The position numbers were made by a program, and so were the translations under genes. From assembly GCA_001839685.1 (NCBI GenBank), contig MLAK01001250.1, forward strand, positions 1-25,505: 25,505 nucleotides of DNA, in the 5' to 3' direction. The notes under the pieces are model-generated. The model was not told the origin of the DNA. It made no database searches and saw only the letters and a program-made list of their open reading frames with translations. Position 1 is the stretch's first letter. The number at the start of each line of letters is the position of its first letter. Source of the DNA: Tritrichomonas foetus (lineage: Eukaryota; Parabasalia; Tritrichomonadida; Tritrichomonadidae). This document shows positions 18,027 to 25,505 of this stretch, one piece after another.

Positions 18027-20753
18027 TCATGAGAGATTTTTATTTCTTTTAATTCCTAAAAGCCATTGCTTAATTTCATCAAGTATTTCTCTGGTGTCTA
18101 TATTAATAACATTTTGATTTGTTGATTGAATTGGACGAATATATATTGTTTTCTTGTCACACTTGCCTTTGAAGCTATTAAAGAAACTGTTACAATTATT
18201 ACCTCCCAAGGGTGAAAACTTAGAGGGGGATTTGTCACTACAACCATAGAGCATCAAAACATAGTCATCTTCAACATTTTGAAGGTCTTTTTTCTCAAAT
18301 AAAATTAAACGGCATTTTGCAAGAAATGGACATAAATAGCTATCAAAATACTGGAATTCGAAATTATATTGTTGCTTGTTTTGATCATATATACAACCTC
18401 CACTTTCTACAATATATTTTGCGAGGAAATTACGTGACTCTAAATTGTCTCCACCAATAATGATTGTTACATTGGCTGAATATATTGGTGAATAAAAATG
18501 CGGTTGAAGATGAGATGTTGCGCATTTATCTTTGGAAACACAACTTATTGTAATTTGAAAGAAGCTTTGCATATCTACATGTGGATAAGAGCGCTCATTT
18601 TCTGGGAATTCCTGATAACTAAAAATATAATCCAACAAGAAAACATAATTTGAGAAAAAGTTTGGTGGATTTGAAAAAGCAAAGAGAAATTGAGATATTT
18701 GAGCATATATTTCTGGAGTATTATCACCAAATTCTCGAGTATATATAGATTTTGCCATTTTTAGTGATTGATTAATTTTTTCCAATTTAACTAAAGGATC
18801 AATATTTTCTGAAAAAACATCACGAAGAAGTTGAGCAGGAATTTCAAAGAGATAACTATTTGGAATGATCTGTTCGGACAGTTCCTCCTCAACAGCCATT
18901 TTTATGATGTGATGGTAGTTTGAGCTAATTAGCGAAGAAATTATTTTATCATTTTCAATTAGTTCAGGACGCTGACCAATGAATTCAATAAATCTATTAT
19001 GTGAAAAGAATCGACGATAGTTAAGAATATTCAATTTGGCTTGAATATAATTATTTTTGCCAATACCAAGTTTTTCTGTATATTCGATTGCATTTTTATT
19101 GAATTTGTAAAAATTTACTCTCATTGTGCTCGGATCTTGAACGATTTTATGGATCTGTTTTTGAATATCTCCAAATTCTACCTCTCTAAGAGAAATTAAA
19201 AATGCAATATTGGTTATGGTATCTTTGGGAGTATATGATATATTATTAATGAATGTATAAATATGAGCAATTTCATTCTTAGTTTTTAATATTTTCTGCA
19301 TAAAAATTGATTCTTCATCATGGAATCTGATCATTTGATCAAAATTTGTTGCTATTAGGAGTTTTTCATAGTGTGGAATACTTTTAATAATATTAAAGTG
19401 TGATATTTGTTTTCCTGACGTAAATGGATCGTTTGTTTGAAGAAGGAATTTTTTAATTAATTTAATTACATTCATTTTGTTGGGAACCATATAATTTGGT
19501 GGAAGCGGTGGTGATTCTTTTAGTAATTTCCTAAAATGGAAAGAATCTAGTGAACCAAACTGTTGAGTTGATTGGAAAAATGCTTTTCTCTCTGGTTCAA
19601 ATGATGATCTGTTTATTTTCACAAAATAATATTTATCACATTTATCAAAATAATCATTAAATGTTAAGCTTTTTTCATTTTCTTCATTTTTTATAAATTC
19701 TTTGGCGAAATCAATAAATGCCAGATCAAAGGGATCAAGAAAAATGGAAAATCCAATTGATGGATCGATTTCTTTAGAAACATAACATATGTTATTAACT
19801 TTAATTTCCAAAATTATCTCAAGAAAATTGGAAATGAATTTATCATCAAATATTTTTTCCATTTTATTGCAAATTTCTTTGGTTTCTGGATGAAATTCCA
19901 ATAAACCTATATCAAATACTTGAAAAGCTTCCGGAAATTGGATAATTTTTTTAAATAAATTCGTTTTTAATAGTATAATGGCAAATTGTTTCTGCTTCAC
20001 TTTGTTTGATTGATAAAAATGATTTATAAACTGTTTGAGTGTTGTTGGAAAATTGAATTTGTTTGCATTTAATGAATTTAAAAGCTGTTTTTGGATGTTT
20101 TTAATTTTTAAACAGGAAAGCGGCTTAGTTGCTTGGCAAAATGGTCGAAATATTGGTGAGAAAACATCATGAATAAAATTAACAACAATCGGAGAACAAA
20201 AAAGTGCTGTGGAAAAAATAATTTTCTGATTATCATCTTCAAAAAGATTAATAAAATCTAGAAAATCTTCAAATTGTTGTTCATGAATGAAAAATGAATA
20301 ATATGAAGGGATTATACCAAATGCTATTGTAGAAATTAACCTTTCATCATTCAAATCTTGAAGTTTATCGATAATCTTTTCTTTTAGGTTTCCTCCGGCC
20401 AAATATTCTGGCAGGGCTACATTTTTTCTTTTTTCCTTAAGAGGAATACTATTTTCATCTAAAATTACTAACAACTGCTTTCGATGAAGCGGCCAATCAT
20501 TATGTGGTAAATCAAGACTTTTTGAATTTGGCTTGTCACGGACTACAAGCGACCAGAGAGCATAGTATCCTTTATACATTTTACACATTTTTTCAAAATC
20601 ATTTATTAATGCTTGGACACTTGCTTGATTTTCATCCTCTTGAAGATTTCGGGAAAATCCGTCTTCACCATGGAGGATCCTTTGTGTTTGATACATTTTA
20701 TTATAAAATTCTTGAAGATTTATCTGTTTGCTGCCTTTGGAAGCAGTCTTCAT
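18027..20753 (-). CDS. Large protein with possible VPS9 (Rab5 GEF-like) region
   Basis: 908 aa, mostly helical, without TM segment or signal peptide. The region at about 615-755 resembles VPS9 domains, which activate Rab5-type GTPases in endosomal traffic: PLVKLEKINQSLKMAKSIY, then AQISQFLFAFSNPPNFFSNYVFLLDYIF and VDMQSFFQITISCV, matching the family order (helix, A.PPxL.SN...I, then a Tyr/Thr-containing helix). The usual catalytic Asp and Tyr cannot be placed with certainty. A C-terminal part (about 770-900, beginning ANVTIIIGGDNLESRNFLAKYIV) looks like a separate alpha/beta domain I cannot name. The family assignment is tentative; the gene itself is secure. The stop is TGA. Confidence 0.75.
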   Translation of the reverse strand: MKTASKGSKQINLQEFYNKMYQTQRILHGEDGFSRNLQEDENQASVQALINDFEKMCKMYKGYYALWSLVVRDKPNSKSLDLPHNDWPLHRKQLLVILDENSIPLKEKRKNVALPEYLAGGNLKEKIIDKLQDLNDERLISTIAFGIIPSYYSFFIHEQQFEDFLDFINLFEDDNQKIIFSTALFCSPIVVNFIHDVFSPIFRPFCQATKPLSCLKIKNIQKQLLNSLNANKFNFPTTLKQFINHFYQSNKVKQKQFAIILLKTNLFKKIIQFPEAFQVFDIGLLEFHPETKEICNKMEKIFDDKFISNFLEIILEIKVNNICYVSKEIDPSIGFSIFLDPFDLAFIDFAKEFIKNEENEKSLTFNDYFDKCDKYYFVKINRSSFEPERKAFFQSTQQFGSLDSFHFRKLLKESPPLPPNYMVPNKMNVIKLIKKFLLQTNDPFTSGKQISHFNIIKSIPHYEKLLIATNFDQMIRFHDEESIFMQKILKTKNEIAHIYTFINNISYTPKDTITNIAFLISLREVEFGDIQKQIHKIVQDPSTMRVNFYKFNKNAIEYTEKLGIGKNNYIQAKLNILNYRRFFSHNRFIEFIGQRPELIENDKIISSLISSNYHHIIKMAVEEELSEQIIPNSYLFEIPAQLLRDVFSENIDPLVKLEKINQSLKMAKSIYTREFGDNTPEIYAQISQFLFAFSNPPNFFSNYVFLLDYIFSYQEFPENERSYPHVDMQSFFQITISCVSKDKCATSHLQPHFYSPIYSANVTIIIGGDNLESRNFLAKYIVESGGCIYDQNKQQYNFEFQYFDSYLCPFLAKCRLILFEKKDLQNVEDDYVLMLYGCSDKSPSKFSPLGGNNCNSFFNSFKGKCDKKTIYIRPIQSTNQNVINIDTREILDEIKQWLLGIKRNKNLS

Positions 20754-21460
20754 TATAAGTATTGAAACGGCTAACCGCTACTACATATGATCTTAGGCCA
20801 ATTAAGGTCAATTCTGATATATCGAAAATTTGCCACAAATGAGTCGAAGGCAATGAGGCAAAAATGAAATAAGTTGGTCGTTGGAAGAAAGAAAATAAAA
20901 TAAAAAAGATATAGGCAAGAAAAAATTGAGGTTGCATATTTATTCCGGTTTGGCATGCGTTTTTTGAATGATTCTTTCCAAAAAAGCTTAACCTTTTGAA
21001 TTTGGAAGTGATATGTCAAAGAATAAAATTTCTGTTATTTTTTTGTAATAATCAGAAACAGAGATTCTCGTATGTCATTATTTTCCTCTAAAAGTGGAGA
21101 AATTTCTCTTTATTTTGTCTGGATTTCATGTATATTTCATGGATAAATTTCATGAAGCATAATTAAATGCTTCATTACAGAAAATATTTTATTAAAAAAT
21201 ACTCTTTCGAATACTTTGAATGGTTTATCTCGAAATTTTGTCGACTTGATTGTTATATAATTTTATAGAAATCATTGGATATGAGAAATTGATGATACGA
21301 AATAAATGCTCTATAGTTTAAGGAGTTTGTATACTCTTATTTGTCGTCTGATAACGATTAATATCATCAAGAAATATTCACAATAAAAACTCGATGAATA
21401 ATTAAAATCAAATCCAAACTCCAAAAAGGTTGCAAAAAGTGAAAATCACAAAAAAGTGAA
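20754..21460. other. Intergenic region with 9-bp-arm palindrome
   Basis: 707 bp between two minus-strand genes. A perfect inverted repeat has arms ATGAAGCAT (21152-21160) and ATGCTTCAT (21167-21175) around a 6-nt AT spacer, next to three TTTCATG copies (21124-21154 area). Minus-strand open frames here start at non-ATG codons or overlap the 908-aa gene in another frame, and show no domain; I do not call them. Confidence 0.5.
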
Positions 21461-23116
21461 TCATTGGTCAAAAGGTCGTTGGAATCCAGCATTTGTATCG
21501 AAACCATCTCTAAAGGATAACTTGTAAGGCGAGCGAACATCAACTGAAACTTCTGGTTCGATGAGTCCAGCCTGCCGCCGTCCTCCAAGCGAAGGACCAT
21601 CATCGGGAATCTGTTTGAGAAGATTTCCACAATCCACAAAGCAATAAGGAGAAGGATGGAGGCCTGGGGCAGTTCCAGTTGCAGGTGCAAAAAAGGATGG
21701 ATTGCTTCGAAATTGATGTCCAACAGAAATATTCACTGGCGAACTCATATTTTGTTGTTGGCCATTATTTTGATTATTAAATTGAACGTTTTGTTGGAAA
21801 TTCATCTGCTGTTGCTGATTTGGTGAATTTGAAGAATAATTATTTTGAAAGTTCATCTGCTGACTATTGATTTGATTATTTGTTTGATTATTTTGATTAT
21901 TGAATTGTTGTTGGTGATTTTGGGATGAATTTGAATTTTCACCTAGTATTTTATTTACATATGTGAGACAAACGTGAACTTGAGTGAGAAATTGGCCTAG
22001 CATGAATGTAAGTGCCTTTTGAAGTGGTGCTGAAATTCCATTTGGCTTTTCAGATACTTCAGATACGACTTTTCCAGTTGATGCATTTTGAATCGGCATG
22101 TTTGATTGTGAATTTTGAGTTTGAGAGCCTCCTACACCACCATAAACCGGATAGTCTGCAATAATACTATTTGCTAAATTTAATTTACCGAAAAATATGG
22201 CTATTTCGAGTCGCAGTTGAACTAAACTCGATTCTTTTGCTTTGCAATTTTCGAATTCCTGAGAAGCTAGCATACAGCTAACCTGATCTTGAAAGCTACT
22301 AATTGTTGCACTGATGTCATCTGTTAATCCAGTTGCTGGGCCAGTTATCTGCTTAATTTTATTTTCAAAGTCATTTGTAGTCATTAATTCAATTTCTTCC
22401 GAATTCAAGTTTTTATTCATTGAATTCCAATGTCGGCGAATCCATTCAACAACGTTTTGTTGAGGAACTGAAACACTATCAGGAAAAACTATAATTATAT
22501 TGTTATCGATAAATAGTAAAAAATCTGTTCCGTTTGATTCATATGTAGAAATTGCCGAATCATGAGTGAGGACTGGAAATTGTTGATTTTGATGTTGTGA
22601 ATTTTGGTAAACATTAATACCATTACGTAAGAAGCTTTCTTTCATTGAAGAGGCAAATTTTTTCAAATTCTCATTCGATATTGATATTTCTACAATTGGA
22701 TTCCTCAGAGGCTTACTTCTCGAGATGTCGTCAGAATGATAATATTGCGCATTATATTGCAGATTGTGCTGGCCATTAAATTGCGAGCTGAATTGGGAAC
22801 TATATTGAGAAGCGAATTGCGAGTTAAATTGAGAGTTAAATTGCGAATTATATTGAGGTGACGATGCGGAGGGTCTAGGAAACTGTGTGAAATCGACTGG
22901 ATTCCCCCGATATTCGGGGCGTCTTGGGTCGTCAGATAAAATGGCCCCATGGAGGAAACGACATCCCCAGCCCCAATTACATTTCCCAAATTTCCAAAAC
23001 TTGCACGGTTTCATGTGTAATTTTGAGGACTCAGAAAGTTCATCATGGTGGGCGGGTTGGACCTTTGGATCGGCGTTTTTGGGCGCGCGTTTTTGGACTT
23101 TGCGCTTTGCTGCCAT
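21461..23116 (-). CDS. CCCH zinc-finger protein with Q/N-rich tract
   Basis: 551 aa from the ATG at 23116, chosen over the upstream ATG at 23236 because a TCACA Initiator lies 6 nt before it and the extra 40 residues look non-conserved. A basic N-terminus (AAKRKVQKRAPK) leads to a single CCCH finger, C38-x7-C46-x5-C52-x3-H56 (CKFWKFGKCNWGWGCRFLH), typical of RNA-binding proteins. Next are QFNSQF-type repeats (about 90-125), a mixed helical domain (about 140-375) and an Asn/Gln-rich tract (about 394-458) of prion-like composition. A role in mRNA metabolism or RNP granules is an inference. The stop is TGA. Confidence 0.88.
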   Translation of the reverse strand: MAAKRKVQKRAPKNADPKVQPAHHDELSESSKLHMKPCKFWKFGKCNWGWGCRFLHGAILSDDPRRPEYRGNPVDFTQFPRPSASSPQYNSQFNSQFNSQFASQYSSQFSSQFNGQHNLQYNAQYYHSDDISRSKPLRNPIVEISISNENLKKFASSMKESFLRNGINVYQNSQHQNQQFPVLTHDSAISTYESNGTDFLLFIDNNIIIVFPDSVSVPQQNVVEWIRRHWNSMNKNLNSEEIELMTTNDFENKIKQITGPATGLTDDISATISSFQDQVSCMLASQEFENCKAKESSLVQLRLEIAIFFGKLNLANSIIADYPVYGGVGGSQTQNSQSNMPIQNASTGKVVSEVSEKPNGISAPLQKALTFMLGQFLTQVHVCLTYVNKILGENSNSSQNHQQQFNNQNNQTNNQINSQQMNFQNNYSSNSPNQQQQMNFQQNVQFNNQNNGQQQNMSSPVNISVGHQFRSNPSFFAPATGTAPGLHPSPYCFVDCGNLLKQIPDDGPSLGGRRQAGLIEPEVSVDVRSPYKLSFRDGFDTNAGFQRPFDQ

Positions 23117-23705
23117 TCTTGTGAAACAGTCAAACTTTTTGAAAAAAACTTGAACAAGATTTCTGGGAAAACAAATCAAATTAGTATAAAAGTATTTAAT
23201 TAAGTTTCTGAGATTATTTGTCCATGATTCATTCAATATTGACCTGTGGATTATTGAAAAAGTTTATGAAACATTTTAACATTCAAAAAGTTATAAGTCC
23301 CGTCATTATTGTGTATAAGGACCATCTTAGAGTGTATTATGATAATTTGACTTTTAGATCTTCATCAACATAGAAACAAAACATATTTTTTTCTTACAAT
23401 GGTCAATTTATATAATTTTGCAGCAGCATTCCATTATTGAGAAAATGTTGATGTCGACGGTTTCTCGATGGTGAATTGAAACATAGTGAATGAAATATCT
23501 GTAATGCTCTGCTTGATTGACAATTTTCTGAAAAAATAAATTGTTTCAACACCCAAAAAGTTCATATATCAAAGAGCAAGTAACTGATCCTAAGCATAAT
23601 CTATACCCTGATATTTTCTTTCAAAGAATTTTGACAATTCTACTTAAAAACTTTTTGAATGCTTCAAGAGAAAAATTGAGAAGAGACCAACGGTTACAAT
23701 TTGTC
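23117..23705. other. Divergent intergenic region
   Basis: 589 bp between the CCCH gene start (-) and the surface-protein ATG (+). The part from 23541 is open in frame with the surface protein but has no ATG, so I treat it as leader or promoter. No RNA gene or repeat is seen. Confidence 0.45.
23120..23124 (-). promoter_or_regulatory. Initiator-like TCACA deciding the CCCH gene start
   Basis: On the minus strand TCACA(AGA)ATG places the predicted start site 6 nt before the ATG at 23116, inside the longer open frame. The longer frame would then not be fully transcribed. Confidence 0.5.
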
Positions 23706-25190
23706 ATGATGATTGAAATTGGATTTTTCCTCTTTCTTAGAACGTTTTCATGTAATGATGTAAAAATCACTGGCAAAACTCCTTATTTTACATGCTTCTG
23801 CGAACAAAAAACGATTGACAATTTTCTAGAAGTTGATCATCAGAATGCTGTAATGATTCTGAATTTTATAAAATGCAAATTTAGTTTTTTAAAAACACAT
23901 AAAGAATACTCAGATCGTAAGACTCCTGATGATAATCATGAAAACTACTGTATCAGTTTGTATAATGGCGTTTTCCATTTTTTCGATTGCGTATTTCATG
24001 TAACCAATAACAACAAAATGCTTCTATTTATGAATTGCCAATATGTTTTTTTAAAAGAATGTTCATTCGACGTATTGACAAACAACTTTTCTGAGTTGAT
24101 TTGCGCATACATATCATCAAACAAAGCCTTTTCTTCCATTCCTTCCAACGATAAAAATCGACTAAAATATGGTAGAAGTGTTGGGTTTGATATGGTTAAT
24201 TCAATAATCACATCTTCATTCATCAATCTTAAATTACCTGACACTTCTAAATTTTATTTCTTTTCTATTACTAGTATATCATTTATCAGAAATTGCAGTT
24301 TTATCAATCTGAAAAAAAACTCAAGATTTTTATCATATTTTAAATCATCAGGAACACTTGTTTTTTCAGAGTGTAACTTTATTAATCTCTATTGTCATGG
24401 CTCTCTTTTTTCACTTGGTTCTCTTTCAAATGTTGTTTTTATTGATTGTTGTTTCCATCTTATTTATGATAAACTATCCAAATTTTTAAGTATATCAGAT
24501 AAATATAGTGAAGAAATGAAAGCTTTAAATTTTAATCCTTTTGTATTTGAGGGACATAATGTTATCAATATTCCTGAATCATTTTTTGGCATTGATGTTG
24601 ATCGTCAATTCATAGATTTTGATAGATCTTCAAATATGAGCTGTAAAGCGATTTATTTTCACGACAAGGAAGATATAAATGACATGAACAACACTAATAA
24701 TAATAATAATAAAGATAATTACAATAAAGAAAAACAACTCGAAAATAGTAATTTGACAATCGATAAGAATTTATATCAGACTAACAATAAGATATTTTTA
24801 TGGGATTCATTTTCTTCAAAAGAAAAGTATATTCAAGGCATAATTATAATACTATTATTCTTTTTTTGTTTTTTTCTTTTAGTCACAGTGATTATTTATT
24901 TATATTTCTGTAAAAATCAAGTATATACTAATTTAGACAATCATATTGAATCGGATTTTGAAACATATCACTTAACTCAACTTTATATTGATAAGCATAA
25001 AAATAAACGAAAAAAAACTTCAGAAAGTTGGAATAGTATTCCATTAAATGTTGATGAAAACTTTAATACTAGTTTCTCGATGAATCAAGAACTTCAAGAA
25101 ATTCCTTTAGATCAAACTCAATGTGAAAATCCACAAAATTGTAGCTCACATTGCGATTATGATTATGATCATGATCATGTATTTAGTTAA
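23706..25190 (+). CDS. Beta-helix-like surface membrane protein, type I
   Basis: 494 aa from the first ATG (23706; a second ATG follows at 23709). An N-terminal hydrophobic stretch (MMIEIGFFLFLRTFS) acts as signal peptide. The ectodomain carries a recurring strand-Cys-x-Phe pattern (FHFFDCVFHV, YVFLKECSFDV, FIRNCSFINL, LVFSECNFINL, VVFIDCCFHL, Cys at about 95, 119, 197, 223, 249), typical of right-handed parallel beta-helix repeats found in trichomonad surface families. An Asn-rich linker precedes a TM segment (about 376-402) and a roughly 90-aa cytoplasmic tail with the YxxPhi motif YTNL (407-410) five residues after the membrane. A role in surface contact or adhesion is inference. The stop overlaps TAAA. 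Bases 24336-24388 recur artefactually at 14926. Confidence 0.82.
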   Translation: MMIEIGFFLFLRTFSCNDVKITGKTPYFTCFCEQKTIDNFLEVDHQNAVMILNFIKCKFSFLKTHKEYSDRKTPDDNHENYCISLYNGVFHFFDCVFHVTNNNKMLLFMNCQYVFLKECSFDVLTNNFSELICAYISSNKAFSSIPSNDKNRLKYGRSVGFDMVNSIITSSFINLKLPDTSKFYFFSITSISFIRNCSFINLKKNSRFLSYFKSSGTLVFSECNFINLYCHGSLFSLGSLSNVVFIDCCFHLIYDKLSKFLSISDKYSEEMKALNFNPFVFEGHNVINIPESFFGIDVDRQFIDFDRSSNMSCKAIYFHDKEDINDMNNTNNNNNKDNYNKEKQLENSNLTIDKNLYQTNNKIFLWDSFSSKEKYIQGIIIILLFFFCFFLLVTVIIYLYFCKNQVYTNLDNHIESDFETYHLTQLYIDKHKNKRKKTSESWNSIPLNVDENFNTSFSMNQELQEIPLDQTQCENPQNCSSHCDYDYDHDHVFS

Positions 25191-25441
25191 AAATTCACAA
25201 ATAAAATCAAATTATGTCATTCCTTTTGTGACAACTTGAAACAATCTCACCAATTTTTATGATGAAAACTCAAAAAATATTTTGTAAAATTATATTATAC
25301 AGTTTAATGAAATGGATCTGATTATTCTAATGATAACGCAATTACATGGAACTTCAACAAATTATTTTTGTTATTTGTAAAAAAAATTTCACGTGAAAAA
25401 ATTTTCTTAATGATTCTTATTATTATATAACCTCCTATATG
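25191..25441. other. 3' flank without gene
   Basis: AT-rich sequence after the surface-protein gene; no ORF of note, RNA gene or repeat seen. Confidence 0.4.
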
Positions 25442-25496
25442 AAAGGTTTACAAAATGGTCCCCCAAAGATTTTGTGGGACCATCCCATAAACCTTT
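25442..25496. repeat. 55-nt nested inverted repeat at window edge
   Basis: The arms pair symmetrically: AAAGGTTTA (25442-25450) with TAAACCTTT (25488-25496), 5x5 unpaired, TGGTCCC (25456-25462) with GGGACCA (25476-25482), a 1x1 mismatch, then CAAA with TTTG around a 3-nt loop. GC content is above the surroundings. It could be the terminus of a palindromic mobile element running off the window. Confidence 0.6.
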
Positions 25497-25505
25497 GTCC
25501 TACCA

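Noticed and set aside
20771..21019. Hydrophobic minus-strand frames upstream of the 908-aa gene
   Set aside because: One starts at TTG; the other (20701-20937) overlaps the 908-aa gene in another frame; Phe-rich only because of A/T composition.
23541..23705. Longer N-terminus for the beta-helix surface protein
   Set aside because: The extra 55 codons begin at TTG and would bury the signal peptide that follows the ATG at 23706.

Overview
The window looks like nuclear DNA of a parabasalid protist, most likely a trichomonad such as Tritrichomonas. The evidence is: AT-rich, almost intronless genes with very short 5' leaders; TCAYW motifs resembling the trichomonad Initiator 2-10 nt before several start codons; stop codons that run straight into UAAA; and gene families expanded in trichomonads (BTB/BACK/discoidin proteins, ankyrin-kinase proteins, beta-helix surface proteins). 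The species assignment is inference, because no rRNA or other marker gene is present.

Left part (1-5959): an imperfect hexamer repeat lies downstream of a clathrin adaptor AP-2 mu gene (-). A divergent intergenic region leads to a membrane-anchored metallophosphoesterase (+). A 735-aa coiled-coil protein (-) follows, divergent from a 166-aa protein of unknown function (+).

Transposon (about 6098-9338): a pogo/CENP-B-type DDE element. It has 47-bp terminal inverted repeats, each carrying two copies of a 13-bp motif exactly 21 bp apart, a probable TA target duplication, and an intact 540-aa transposase. Its left 1.3 kb holds a decayed coding relic of unknown origin.

Middle (9485-13880): a small prokaryote-type 'adenosine-specific kinase' family gene; a candidate small membrane protein that would need one 77-nt intron; a BTB-BACK-discoidin protein; and a YtcJ-like amidohydrolase.

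Repeat and gap (14256-15095): a 17-bp tandem satellite interrupted by 375 N. Just right of the gap are 53 bp identical to a gene about 9.4 kb downstream, joined to the 19-bp Tn5/Nextera mosaic end. This is a library or assembly artefact, not biology.

Right part (15147-25505): an ankyrin-repeat pseudokinase gene (-) with a one-base frameshift and a second break near its 3' end; a 52-nt A run; a 908-aa protein with a possible VPS9 region (-); a CCCH zinc-finger protein with a Q/N-rich prion-like tract (-); and a signal-peptide/beta-helix/TM surface protein (+) with a YxxPhi tail motif. An elaborate hairpin sits at the right edge and may be the end of another element.

Functionally the genes do not form a pathway. 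Membrane traffic (AP-2 mu, possible VPS9 protein) and a surface protein with a possible AP-2 sorting signal are the only thematic link. No convincing new multi-gene system was found. The observations most worth following are the pogo element with its relic, the adapter chimera, the broken pseudokinase and the candidate spliced gene.
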